From Luzula sylvatica (lineage: Eukaryota; Streptophyta; Magnoliopsida; Poales; Juncaceae): 64,000 bases of DNA. Both the position numbers and the translations under genes were made by a program. Of this stretch, positions 10,537 through 22,211 are shown one piece after another. The DNA lies in NCBI GenBank assembly GCA_946800325.1, contig OX326958.1:2800001-2864000 (forward strand), written 5' to 3'. A model generated the notes under the pieces. It was given only the letters and a program-made list of their open reading frames with translations. It was not told the DNA's origin and ran no database searches. Within the stretch, counting starts at the first letter, position 1; each line of letters begins with the position of its first letter.

Positions 10537-11607
10537 CTATTTATCGTTACTCATATTCTCAATAAGCTCGGTGAGAACAGAAGGGCAACTTCGAGTCATA
10601 TGTTCGAATCCATCAGTTTTCGTTACCAAAGCCAGAACTTTAGTAGACGAAACAAATTTAAAACACGAAGTTTTAAGATGAGAACAATTATGTTGCTCGG
10701 CCAAGGTTAATGCTGTCGCCAGGTTGTTCACTTCAATGTTTTGCGATAACTTATTTTCGCACATTATCTTCAATCTCTCTACTTCATATCGATCAGCAGC
10801 TACAAGTAAATGCTGATACATTAATGTATCATCCTCTTCAAATTCAGGCAATGAATCTGAATATATGAAATGGAGAAAAACCTTAAAAACCTCGGATTTG
10901 ATATCATCGAGTTTTATGCTTTCTCTACCATCCTCATTCATCAGATCAAAAAATTGAGCATGGAAAACATTCGATCTGGCTGCAAGCAACCATTTATGCG
11001 CATTGAACAGTTCTCCGCTTATATCAAAAGTTACATCGGCCCCCTCGCCAGTCTCCAAGAGGTAACAAAGATGCTTGTCCAAGTTCGAAGCTGGCACTAT
11101 AACCGGTTCAACATTCATCAGCTCCAGGCAAGATTCTTTTACAACCGTAACCGTGCACATGATCGTAAAACTATCATTGTTGAGATAATCTGATGTCTCA
11201 AATTTAAATCTCTCTATGAATTTCCCAATACCCCACTCAGGGGTAGAATTGCTTGCGAAGGTGCGTATATAACTAAATTTGGAGCTCGATGGACATGGTT
11301 CTCCAATCCGATTAAGCAGAGTGAACTTGAATTGAGCTTTCACCTCTTTTGCCACACTTTCAAGCTTAAGGAAGAAAGATAGGTAATCTTTGCTCTCCTC
11401 GCTATATCCATCTGGATAGTATCTGATAACCCAAGCATATCCTCCGACCATAAAAGTTCCGGATGTAACAAATTTGCCGATACCGATCCCCTTATTGTAG
11501 GAATAACCGGCAATCTCAAACTTGTGGGATCCGGACACAGTTTTCGTCAAAAATCTTGATGCGGTCTCCGATTCAAACTGTTCAAGCCTAGATGAATTGG
11601 TCGCCAT
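10537..11607 (-). CDS. BPM-type MATH-BTB protein (paralogue 1)
   Basis: An intronless gene for 356 aa. A MATH domain (about residues 24-153, with GGYAWVIRYYPDG and W125-G-I127) is followed by a BTB/POZ domain (about 188-300, with GADVTFDISG and AHKWLLAARSNVFHAQFF). The short C-terminal helical region contains LAEQHNCSHLK and ends in SCPSVLTELIEN. This layout is that of plant BPM proteins, which join a substrate (through MATH) to CUL3 ubiquitin ligase (through BTB). It is somewhat shorter than the roughly 400 aa typical of Arabidopsis BPMs, and that family usually has introns, so an origin by retroposition is possible. The start is the first ATG of the frame, and paralogues begin at the equivalent codon. 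No frameshift or stop is seen. The next paralogue lies 8 kb to the right. Confidence 0.93.
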   Translation of the reverse strand: MATNSSRLEQFESETASRFLTKTVSGSHKFEIAGYSYNKGIGIGKFVTSGTFMVGGYAWVIRYYPDGYSEESKDYLSFFLKLESVAKEVKAQFKFTLLNRIGEPCPSSSKFSYIRTFASNSTPEWGIGKFIERFKFETSDYLNNDSFTIMCTVTVVKESCLELMNVEPVIVPASNLDKHLCYLLETGEGADVTFDISGELFNAHKWLLAARSNVFHAQFFDLMNEDGRESIKLDDIKSEVFKVFLHFIYSDSLPEFEEDDTLMYQHLLVAADRYEVERLKIMCENKLSQNIEVNNLATALTLAEQHNCSHLKTSCFKFVSSTKVLALVTKTDGFEHMTRSCPSVLTELIENMSNDK

Positions 11608-12256
11608 GATCGATAGATTGTTGCTGCAAGAAAAAGGATATATTGATTTCTTTTTTAACTGTGCTGTATGTAAATTTCATGTAGGTTTCCTTTATATTTA
11701 CAAGTCACTAGTGCAATACATAAATAAATAGATTCTATGAACCTTGAGGAATTCATTCATTAACAATGAATACCATTAAGCACCAGCTCTTCGATTGAAC
11801 AAACATCTAGTCGTAAGAGTAGCCAAAACAATGAGAATACTAAAGACGTAGTTTCCTTTATACTTTCTCGAGAATAGATCAAGAACATACCATGAAAAAA
11901 GGAGGGCGATGGAGAAACCGAGACGACAAGAGTACACCAGAAAGAGAGGAGCAAGTGGCTGAGGCGGCTAAAGTGCCCAGAGAAGGTCACAGTTGTAACT
12001 TTCTTAATTACCAGAACCCTAATTTTTTCCAGACTTTCTATTCCGGGATTTTTTATTGAGGAAGTAAAGTACTAGGTTTCTAGGTTTTATCCAATTTTCA
12101 GTTCCTAATACCATTATATTTTGCTCAATTTTGTGTAATTTTTTTTGTCATACATCATAATTATTTCAACCTTCAAATTATGATATATGCTAATATTTAA
12201 ATCATTATTCAATTATTAATTTTTTTTAATCATAATTTCATTAGGAAAGTTCTAGT
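11608..12256. other. 5' flank of MATH-BTB gene 1, no other gene seen
   Basis: Positions 11640-11790 match the upstream region of paralogue 3 (33340-33540), so they probably include promoter and 5' leader. The leader reads CTTGCAG just before the start codon on the minus strand, which could be a splice acceptor of a leader intron. The rest is AT-rich without supported coding sequence. Confidence 0.45.
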
Positions 12257-13010
12257 GTCACCAGAATTAAACAGAATTACACTTTTGGTAATTAATATAG
12301 GTAGGGCCCACTCAAATTATTGCTATATCAAGATATTCGGTTAGGGTGATGTTTCTGGTATTATTTCCATGGGTGCAGAGTTTTTTTAGGGTGGCGCTAT
12401 TGCAAGAGTCAACATGACTAAATTGAGAGCGATTCCAATTTAGTTTTATCAAATGACCGTTATATCCTTATTAATGATGAATTAATGATTAATATTTCTT
12501 ACATTAATCTATTAGTTTATTACTTTCCATAAAATCATGTAAATAAAAAATTTCATATATAAAAAATATTTTTATTCTTAATTTTTTTCATCATAAAAAA
12601 ATAATTAAATTGCAACATGTCATATATATTTAAATATGAAAATTAATATATATTTGTTAGATTTGATTTTTTCACAATATTAGGAATTTTTTTTTTTCAT
12701 TATTCATGAAAGATATAAATAATAATATATAAGTATAATAAATATCAATCATCATAAATAAGGATATAGTGGTTATTTGATTAAAATTTTTGAAATCGCT
12801 CTCAATTTAGCAATGTTAGCTCTTGCAATAGCGTCACCCTTTTTTTATTGCATTATATAAATTCATTTGTGTATTTAAAATATATTTTGAACATTTTTAG
12901 AAAATCAAATTATACATTAATGACGTGTATTACTATCATTTATTATGTCCATGTAAGACAAAATTAAAAATTCTTATTTCACTTTCTTATTTCACTTTAA
13001 GTTCGTGATT
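12257..13010. repeat. Segmental duplication block B (partial)
   Basis: Positions 12257-12387 match 6969-7089, and 12841-13010 match 7840-8000, with a MITE inserted between. The block lacks the LINE and MATH-BTB parts present in the other blocks. It serves as the empty-site reference for the hAT element at 7090 and for the LTR boundary at 6968. Confidence 0.75.
12388..12840. mobile_element. MITE with long terminal inverted repeats, about 450 bp
   Basis: The left end AGGGTGGCGCTATTGCAAG and the right end CTTGCAATAGCGTCACCCT are inverted copies that continue for about 45 bp (GACTAAATTGAGAGCGATT side). It sits inside a run of T, and the matching site in block A (7841) has an uninterrupted T run. 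The superfamily is unclear because the target duplication lies within poly-T. A Mutator-like element is possible. Confidence 0.75.
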
Positions 13011-13790
13011 AAATGCTAATAATATAAATAAGAGGTGAATAATTTATATATGAAATAATAACAAATTAGAAAATAATATAAAACATGCATCAAATTTTAA
13101 TAACATTTTTAGTACTTTAATTTAAAATCCACTAAATATATTTATTTGATTTTTTTTCTATTTCTTTTGACATACATATAAACATAGTTCATATAATACT
13201 AAGAAGTTTATATTTGTGTTTTTGTTCAAACATTTTTAATAATAATTTTTTTAAACATCTACAAAATAATAGTTTACCTGTCAAAAATATAAATAACTGC
13301 TCAAACATTTATCAAAATTTGTAAAGTTATATATTTAAAAATAGTATTTGATGTTAAATAACTTTTAATTATGTTTTGTTTAGTTAAATTTGGATATTTT
13401 TTAATTGTTTTCACTATTAAATATTATATTAGTAATATTTATTTCCATTGCATTTTTTATCAAAAAAAATATTAGTAATATTTAATTAGTGTGCAACGAG
13501 TACATAGATTGCATGCTTTATTGTTTCTATGTTTGGTATTACGTGCATTATAGTGAACAATAATAATATAATATTTGTTGTTATGGTTTTTTTCATAAAA
13601 TTATGTTATATTTTATACATATTTATATAGTAACATTCATATATATATTATTAATTGGTACAAAAATGAGCCATTTACTATGGTAACTTATAATAATCGT
13701 AAAATACATATATAATTATGCATAATTATACATAATATGTATAAATTGCAGAACGGGATAAGGGGATTAATACTCCATATGTACGATATT
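13011..13790. other. AT-rich intergenic stretch
   Basis: Long A/T runs with no credible open frame, RNA gene or complete mobile element. I see nothing further here. Confidence 0.5.
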
Positions 13791-13794
13791 GACA

Positions 13795-13990
13795 ATGACA
13801 TTTGGCTCTGTCATCATTTTGAGGCTACAATTTCACCGGTTTAGAAAGTCCAAACTTAAAGAAAAAACACAATTTTCTTATTATTTGTAACATTATTTTA
13901 TAAGATTCTGATATCTATAATTACAGGAACCCGCACTAAACGCTCTAAAAGAAATTGAAGCAATCCTAACTGAAACCCAATCGAAATAAT
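13795..13990. repeat. Dispersed duplicated segment, copy 1 of 3
   Basis: Contains CACAATT(T)TCTTATTATT, TTTTATAAGATT and CTCTAAAAGAAATT, followed by CAATCCTAACTGAAACCCAA. The same order of words recurs at 22420-22645 and 26770-27010. It appears to be part of the duplicated locus that also carries the MATH-BTB genes. Confidence 0.6.
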
Positions 13991-14790
13991 AATAACATTC
14001 GTTGAAGATTACGTGCGCCCCAATGGGACTAAGCAAGCTCTTCACAAATGCGGATTTTGTCAAATATTTATATCATATTTCAGAAATTCCCTCGAATTGT
14101 AAATACAGGCCTGCCGTGACCAAAATGGTCGAGAATAATCATCGATTGATTATTTTTACTTCAGATTCTTCGAAGGAATCGAGCGAAGGGATTGCGTACC
14201 AATGGAACTACTTGTTAGAGAATGGCCTACCGTGACCGAAACGTGTGTATTTCAAATGTCATTTATATTATATAGTTGTATACCCCTGAAAAATGTGAAA
14301 TAACGTGAATATCCCTATAGTATAGCAAGAGATCCAGGTGTCGTGCCGGGTTCGAGTCCAAACAGAAAGGAATTACATCCTTTAAACTCGGGATTCACGT
14401 CTCTTTTGATGTAGACTTATTTTCCCACACTTCCGGTTCAGAACGAAACTTGTCACGAGAATTCGGCGCCACTTTTTTCTCAAATGGTCCAGTCGTGTTA
14501 TAATGTTGTGGAAATAGAATGCCCAATTTCATCGCTATCAATTTATACATGGTAAAATTAAAATTAAAAATTATAGCGTGAATGTGATTTATTGAAATTT
14601 TAATTTGTTGCTATTATTTTTGCATAGAAGTGATGGTGGGGGCATATTTGATGTTCAACATTGGATTAATGGACTTGCTCCTTGTGGTTGCAATTTGTTG
14701 CTTCTTGTCAGGTAACTTGGTGTATATTTTACTCCGATTATCAAATTGAGTTTTCTTTTTCTTTGAAAGAAAAGCAAGCGCGATGCACGT
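13991..14790. other. Intergenic stretch with a tRNA-like B box
   Basis: At 14345-14363 the sequence GCCGGGTTCGAGTCCAA contains an exact RNA polymerase III B-box-like word, with an A-box-like TAGCAAGAGATCC about 30 bases before it. This may be a SINE head. The word AGCAAGCTCTTCACAAATGC near 14030 also occurs at about 25516 and 25706, where it begins a Copia reverse-transcriptase relic. No gene is supported. Confidence 0.3.
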
Positions 14791-14799
14791 TCAGTCCAT

Positions 14800-16046
14800 T
14801 CATTATACTTATGTATAAAGTTGGAAGAAATGTAGCTCATACATGAGGCCACGTCATCAGGGGCTTTTTTAGAAATGGAGCTCATACATGAGGCCACGCC
14901 ATCAGGGGTTTTTTTGTAAAAAAAAAAAAATTTAAATTTATATTTTGGTCCTTTTTTAGTTTAAAAAATTATATTTTGGTCCTTTTTACTTTTGAAATTT
15001 TACATTTTGGTCCTTTTTATTTATATTTTGATTCTCTTTTATTTACATTTCGGTCCTTTTTTACATTTTTGAATTTACATTTTGGTCCTTTTTATTTATA
15101 TTTTTGTCCTTTTTAATTTAAGTTTATATTTTGGTCATTTTTATTAACATTTTGGTCCTTTTTTATTTACATTTCAGTCCTTTTTTACATTTTAATTTAT
15201 ATTTCGGTCTTTTTTATTTATATGTTAGTCCTTTTTAGTTTTAATTTACATTTTGTATATGTATAAAGTTAAGAAAATTTCTCTCATTTGGTTGCTCCAT
15301 GTCATCAAATTTTAATAATTTACATATGTACATGTTATTTTTTAATAATGTTAATAAAGTCCTAAATTTTGGTACCATATAATAATTTTAAAAAAGTTAT
15401 TATATATTTTATTTACATAATTTTAACATTTTGACCTTTGAATTTTTTCTTTGCAAAACTAACATAAAATAATAATAAAACGAACAACAATATTACAAAA
15501 ACACATTCCAAATATTTGAAAAATAAAATATCATGAAACTATTAAAGAAATAAATAAAAAGAGAATGAAAATAAAAAAAAACCAGATGTTTAAACTGATA
15601 TTTTTCTATCAATATATTTTCAAGATGTTTATTTATTATTGTTTATTTTATTATTACCCGATGTTACTTTTTCAAACATAATAAATGAAATATTAAAATT
15701 ATATAAACTCAATTTGTAATTATTATATTTTTTTGTAATCACTGCATGTTAAAAATGTTTATGAATTTTCTTAAAAGTAATAAAATTAATAAAAATATAT
15801 TTTTAATTATTAAATTTGAAAATAGAAGGGTATTTTTGTCCGTTTGTTTTTTAGATCATTCATAAGAGTATTAGGAAATAAAAGTTTGGTAGAGGATCAG
15901 TTTTTTTGAAATTTACAAAAAGATAGATTTTTTTTTATGTGTGTCCCATCAGATAAAAAAAATGTAGAATCTAATTAAGTATTGAGAAAAATAAAAATCA
16001 TAACAGACTGAAGACCTCCGCGCAATTGCGCGGGGAGAAAGCTAGT
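14800..16046 (+). mobile_element. Helitron-like element with GGTCC-rich tandem array
   Basis: The 3' end is clear: the perfect palindrome CCGCGCAATTGCGCGG (16018-16033), then nine bases later CTAGT (16042-16046) followed by T. Near the 5' side are two copies of CATGAGGCCACG[TC]CATCAGGGG (about 14840 and 14888). An array of TTTTGGTCCTTTTT units follows at 14940-15250. The middle (15330-15850) matches remnants at 41500-42360 and, inverted, at 28000-28490 and 55010-55500. No Rep/helicase is encoded, so it is non-autonomous. The exact 5' terminus is uncertain. Confidence 0.7.
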
Positions 16047-16049
16047 TTT

Positions 16050-16960
16050 TTATAAATAAAGAAAAAAAGATTATTTACAAATTTGTACTTGCTCAATAGC
16101 GTTTTATTGGTCAAGTCTCTAAGAAACGAAAAGATAAAATATAAAAATGGAAGGTAAAAACTCCACTCTAGTTCCTAGTCTAAATAGCTCCGCTACCTAG
16201 CGTAACTTCAATCCCTAACTCATATTAAGATCAGTGATGTTATACACCACGCAATTAAAATCACGCAATCAACCCGTAACCTATACAATTTCCATATTTG
16301 CCTCAAAATACATTAATTACTCATAAAATTATATTAATAATTTTTTTCAATTCAAACCATGCGGGTTGTGTGGGGGATTTGTAATGCGGGATGTCTAGCT
16401 TTATTGTATTAAGATTAGCAATATATAGCCCGGAATGAAAGGTTGGACGAAGTTCTAAGTAGAAGACAACATTCGTCCTTTATGGTTGAAGATCCGTACA
16501 TTTCGTTCGCGCCAAATTGTCCACACCAGCCATTTTGTGTCCCAAACTTGAGCCTCGGTTCGGATGAGAGTTTCGTGTTGCCACCAAAATTCCTCTTAAG
16601 GATTGTGCCGCGAAATATGCTCGATGTCTACCGTAGACCAAAAGATGGTGGTGAATGGGCACGAAACGAAAAGATGATGGGTAGTTCCTTCTTGGTTGCC
16701 ACAAAACACACACAACGGCTCGTGCGGCCAACCTCTTTTCGCTAAATTGTCCGAGGTTAGAATTCGGTTATTGAGGGTCAACCAACCGAATAGCTTGACT
16801 TTTTGGGGTGTTTTGATCGTAAGAAAAGTGGGGGTCCAGTAACACTCTACTCCGGGATGAGCTATTCGAGCGTACACCTTGGCCGACTCGAATCGAAGTG
16901 TACCGTTGCTACTTGAAAACAGACCGCCTTGATGATTACCCCCTAGGAGGGATACATACA
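16050..16960 (-). pseudogene. LINE 3' fragment with zf-RVT domain
   Basis: The minus strand encodes SAKVYARIAHPGVECYW and PQKVKLFGWLTLNNRILT, followed by CVFCGNQEGTTHHLFVSCPF. This is the zinc-binding region (zf-RVT) found after reverse transcriptase in plant non-LTR elements, with the CxxC...HH...C pattern. It is broken downstream of about 16596. The A/T-rich part at 16050-16430 is probably its 3' tail. Confidence 0.75.
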
Positions 16961-17029
16961 GTGGTTGTAATTTTCGTAATTCTTTAACGAAAAAGACACT
17001 CTATTGACGGGTAGAGTGGCAATATTACT

Positions 17030-17215
17030 GACACTATTAATGTTAAACAATGTTTTAAATTGCGGCGATATTGCGGAGTTATTTAGAATCGCAACATCGC
17101 AATCATATATTGCGCAGTATTGCATTTTGGGAAAATTACGGCGATATTGCGGCCAAATATTGGTAAAATTGCGACATTGCGGTTAATAATTGCGGTTATT
17201 GGATTGGTTAAAATA
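17030..17215. repeat. ATTGCGG-rich repeat fragment
   Basis: Dense in ATTGCGGCGATATTGC-like words and starting AATGTTTTAAATTGCG, which is the inverse of the end of the fragment at 8042-8165. It is probably one end of a degenerate hAT-like element shared by the duplication blocks. Confidence 0.4.
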
Positions 17216-17443
17216 GGTTTTGTGACATGTTATAATTAAAATTATTGTAACTTTGTCATACTTCCACCAAATGACATGAATTTTATATCCAAATCGCTCG
17301 TCTTGGCGAGAGGAACGCAGTCATGGGCTCGGATTTGTCAAATTTTGTCTTTTACCCTGATATAAACACAAATCAAACGTTAAAGTAATTTCATCGAGAA
17401 TTATTTAATATAAATATTATAACATGATTTTGTTATTATTTAT

Positions 17444-17704
17444 GGGGGCTTCTATCATACACCCTTTTCCTTATCATACACCCATTTTCAAGGGTATTTG
17501 GAGTAATTATCCATTTATGAATATTTAAAGTAAGATCTCAAATATATTTATTAATTAATGTTTGACTAAATTGAAATTTTTTGTTGTTCATTTAAACAAA
17601 AATGTTCATAAAAGATAAATTTTATGATACACCCTTTTACAAATATAATTAATTGCTAAAATACCCAAAATACCCTTGTAAAAGGGTGTATGATAGAATT
17701 CCCC
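17444..17704. mobile_element. Mutator-like MITE, 261 bp
   Basis: The left end GGGGGCTTCTATCATACACC and the right end GGTGTATGATAGAATTCCCC form inverted repeats of about 25 bp. The flanks carry a perfect 9-bp duplication ATTATTTAT (17435-17443 and 17705-17713). A 9-bp target duplication is characteristic of Mutator-like elements. No coding capacity. Confidence 0.85.
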
Positions 17705-18154
17705 ATTATTTATTACTTAGTTTGCATGTTTTATTATCAAAATATTTGATAAAATATGCTCATAACGTATATAACTTTTAAAATTTGTCATTTTCATCTA
17801 TAAATATTTGAATTTCATAATTTTCATTGTATTTCATTGATGTTTCGGTTTAAAATTTGAGTTATACTGTTTTGATATTTTCAGGATGTCGACGAAAATT
17901 CTTCAAAAAATCCAAATCCAAAGATCCCGTATAATTGCAATATTAATGGAAATTTTATGATCAATTTTTTTTGTACATTGAAAATGCTCGTGGACAATGA
18001 ACTTTTTTATTCTTTTTTGAAGAAAATTATAAAGAAAATTTTACGATATTAATGGTGAAAAAAAATATTGTGAAAATTATATTTAAACAAACTATTAGTA
18101 TTACATAATTTAATATCACAACGATTGTCCGTAATAAGGTCATTGCGCAACAAT

Positions 18155-18545
18155 TGTCCGTTAATTTTAGGGAGACGCACTCTTCTCCATTTTACAAGGC
18201 AATGGCCACCAAGAACCTTATTACTATCCTTTCAAAAAAAGACTCTCACTAGTTTAGTAATTTCATTTATAACCCCTTGCGGTAAAATGAAGTTTTGCAT
18301 GTAGTAATTATGAATTGTCCCAAGTACCGCTTTGACTAAGGTGGTGCAGCCTCCTAGTGAAATTAGTTTATTCCTCCAATTGCCAATTCTTTTGTTGATT
18401 TTGTCAATAATAAGTCTAGAACTAGATGTGAACTTACTCGGTTTTTTGTAAGATAGTGATAACCCTAAGTACTTCAATGGTAGAGAGTTCTTTTGAAATT
18501 TTGTTAGTGATGAGACGTGCGTATGCAAAACATCAGGGATGTCGA
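18155..18545 (-). pseudogene. LINE reverse-transcriptase C-terminal fragment (copy C)
   Basis: Near-identical to the fragment at 8170-8690, with the same LPLKYLGLSLSYKKPSKF and NYYMQNFILPQGVINEI stretches. A two-codon insertion (SS) follows KFTS. It lacks the WKGSNKVLGGHCHVKW continuation in frame because of a small deletion. Confidence 0.83.
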
Positions 18546-18569
18546 TTGCGTTATTTTATGATTTTGTTT

Positions 18570-18702
18570 TTAGGCGGAGTGCAATGGGAGTTTGCAAGAA
18601 TGCGGGGCAGCCGAATCAACCGCCTACAGAGCATGGAAGTGTTTTTTCAGGGACTCGTTTCCATGTTCGAGTAGTAGTCTGCGAGATTTTTGGATTTGTT
18701 TG
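18570..18702 (+). other. Exon-like conserved piece, unidentified (copy C)
   Basis: Paralogue of 8695-8835 with one base lost near 18585, so any reading frame shared by both copies is broken in one of them. No protein family recognised. Confidence 0.25.
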
Positions 18703-18890
18703 ATATTGTAGTGTGTGCAGTATCTTTATTCTTGGTTCGTTTTTGTAGTTATTTTTTTTTATCGTGCGTATGTTTTCTGATGAGATGGAGGGTGTTTAGT
18801 TTTTGGAAAACTGGAGTAGGGATGATAACAATTAAAGTTGTGAGAGTTAATTAGTTCATGTATTTTAAAATGAATTATAATTATAATTAT

Positions 18891-18916
18891 ACTAGGTGAA
18901 TATTCGCGCTACGCGG
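18891..18916 (-). mobile_element. Helitron-like 3' terminus (block C)
   Basis: ACTAG at 18891-18895 on the plus strand (CTAGT on the minus strand) follows the perfect small hairpin CGCGCTACGCG at 18905-18915. This is the paralogue of the terminus at 9023. Confidence 0.5.
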
Positions 18917-19516
18917 AGAAAAATTTATTTATGTTTCTCATTATAATACAAACTACACGAGTTTGTATCTCCTAATATAAAGCCTAACGAGCAACCCTCT
19001 TCGTGGCTTCATCATCACCATAAACAAATATTGTGATGATATAGTAACTCACTTTTTTTACATGATATTAATTTTTTGTTAAAAAAATTCAATTATTTTT
19101 TAATGTAATGATTAAATGGATAATAAATCATCATTTGCATAATAAAAAATATCTAATTAATTAAAAACTATATCCAAAATATTCTTTTAAAAATATTGTA
19201 TCCTAGAATTGTCCAAATAACATGTTTATTTTAGTGTATTTCTCAGGAATTTAAGATTATAAATTATTATTTTCTGTAACCATCAGGTTCAGCTCGTCGC
19301 ACCAACTGCATGTTTGTGAATCACATGCTTTTGAATTTTTTTCCAAATATAATAGAGCTTTTAAAGGTAACATAAATCAGTACAATTTTAAATTAAAACA
19401 TTTAATAAGGTTAACGACTCGAGCCACACACATTAGACAGACTCTATGCACCACACACAATAACACTAAGTAGCGACATTCAAAAAATAAAGCAAGATTG
19501 CAATATATCAAATTGT

Positions 19517-20590
19517 CTATTTATCGTTACTCATATTCTCAATAAGCTCGGTGAGAACAGAAGGGCAACTTCGAGTCATATGTTCGAACCCATCACTTTT
19601 CGTTACCAAAGCCAGAACTTTAGTAGACGAAACAAATTTAAAACACGAAGTTTTCAGATGAGAACAATTATGTTGCTCGGCCAAGGTTAATGTTGTCGCC
19701 AAGTTGTTCACTTCAATGTTTTGCGATAACTTATTTTCGCATATTATCTTCAGTCTCTCTATTTCATATTGATCAGCAGCTACAAGTAAATGCTGATACA
19801 TTAATGTATCATCCTCCTCTTCGAATTGGGGCAATGAATCCGAATATATGAAATGGAGAAAAACCTTAAAAACCTCGGGTTTGATATCATCGAATTTAAT
19901 CCTTTGGGGCCCTTTCTCACTCATCAGACCAAAAAATTGAGCACGGAAAACATTCGATCTAGCTGCAAGCAACCATTTATGTGCATTGAACAGTTCTCCG
20001 CTTACATCAAAAGTTACATCGGCCCCCTCGCCAGTCTCCAAGAGGTAACAAAGATGCTTGTCCAAGTTCGAAGCTGGCACTATAACCGGTTCAGCATTCA
20101 TCAACTCCAGGCAAGATTCTTTTACAACCGTAACTGTGCACATGATTGTAAAACTATCATTTTTGAGATAATCTGATGCCTCAAATTTAAATCTTTCTAT
20201 GAATTTCCCAATACCCCACTCAGGGGTAGAATTGCTTGCGAAGGTGCGTATGTAACCAAATTGGGAGCTCGATGGACATGATCCTCCAAACCGATTAAGA
20301 AGAGTGAACTTGAATTGAGCTTTCACCTCTTTTGCCACACTTTCAAGCTTAAGGAAGAAAGATAGGTGATCTTTGCTCTCCTGGTTTAGTCCATCCGGAT
20401 AGAATCTGATAACCCAAGCATATCCTCCGACCATAAAAGTTCCGGATGTAACAAATTTGCCGATACCGATCCCCTTATTGTAGGAATAACCCGTAATTTC
20501 AAACTTGTGGGATCCGGCCTCAGTTTTTGTCACAAGTTTTGACGTAGTCTCCGGTTCATACAGTTGAAGCCCAGATGAATTGGTCGTCAT
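19517..20590 (-). CDS. BPM-type MATH-BTB protein (paralogue 2)
   Basis: An intronless gene for 357 aa with the same MATH (about 24-153), BTB (about 188-301) and C-terminal helical layout as paralogue 1. I chose the ATG at 20590 (MTTNSSGLQ) over the upstream in-frame ATG at 20626, because both other paralogues start there and the extra 12 residues have no counterpart. The MATH groove region reads W125-G-I127-G-K-F as in paralogue 1. The BTB segment (FRAQFFGLMSEKG, PQFEEEDD) instead matches paralogue 3, which suggests gene conversion. Expected role: CUL3 adaptor for ubiquitination of bound substrates. No disabling mutation is seen. Confidence 0.93.
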   Translation of the reverse strand: MTTNSSGLQLYEPETTSKLVTKTEAGSHKFEITGYSYNKGIGIGKFVTSGTFMVGGYAWVIRFYPDGLNQESKDHLSFFLKLESVAKEVKAQFKFTLLNRFGGSCPSSSQFGYIRTFASNSTPEWGIGKFIERFKFEASDYLKNDSFTIMCTVTVVKESCLELMNAEPVIVPASNLDKHLCYLLETGEGADVTFDVSGELFNAHKWLLAARSNVFRAQFFGLMSEKGPQRIKFDDIKPEVFKVFLHFIYSDSLPQFEEEDDTLMYQHLLVAADQYEIERLKIICENKLSQNIEVNNLATTLTLAEQHNCSHLKTSCFKFVSSTKVLALVTKSDGFEHMTRSCPSVLTELIENMSNDK

Positions 20591-21023
20591 GATCAAACGA
20601 TTTTTGCAGCGAAAAAAAAGATACATTAATTGTTTTTTTTTACTGTGGTATGAATAATTTCATCTAGTTTTCCTGTAAATTTATAAGTCAGTAGTTCAGT
20701 GCATAAATAGGTTCGATTGAGTAACATCTAGTTGTAAAATTTGCTATTATTTAACTACTTCTAATTAAAGAGAGGGATAAATATTGTTTGCTCAACTAAC
20801 TAGCCTAAACAATGGCTATATTTATAGTACAGAGTCACATTCATAAATCATAATCTTTTTTACCTTACAATTCAGAACTGTACAATTCATGTACATAATC
20901 CTATTTATATACTACATACATCCTTATTTGCCTATACTATTTTAGCCCCCCACCCACCCCACAAGCCTAACGGTCACAGGATAGGCTATTAACTTGTCTC
21001 TCAGCAAGATAAACCGTGGAGGG
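20591..21023. other. 5' flank of MATH-BTB gene 2
   Basis: Shares the first 130 bases with the upstream regions of the other two paralogues and then diverges. It includes an unusual C-rich word (CCCCCCACCCACCCCAC near 20947). No gene seen. Confidence 0.4.
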
Positions 21024-21031
21024 GTGAGTAG

Positions 21032-22203
<1,172 letters not shown>

Positions 22204-22211
22204 GTGAGTAG

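Larger units (their letters stand above)
6969..11760. repeat. Segmental duplication block A (carries MATH-BTB gene 1)
   Basis: This block shares long collinear similarity with other parts of the window. Its left end (6969-7089, 7840-8000) matches 12257-12387 and 12841-13010. Positions about 8170-11700 match 18150-20720, including a LINE fragment, an exon-like piece and the MATH-BTB gene. From about 10130 it also matches 31690-33540. It was later hit by two hAT-like MITEs and one Tourist-like MITE that are missing from the paralogues. Confidence 0.8.
18100..20720. repeat. Segmental duplication block C (carries MATH-BTB gene 2)
   Basis: Collinear with 8040-11700 of block A over the LINE fragment, the exon-like piece, the Helitron-like terminus and the gene. 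It lacks the three MITEs found in block A and has its own deletions (for example at about 18150). Confidence 0.82.

Noticed and set aside
10870..11193. Plus-strand frame of 107 aa, also at 19853 and 32576
   Set aside because: It is antisense to the conserved MATH-BTB coding sequence in all three paralogues, and its conservation is explained by the sense gene.
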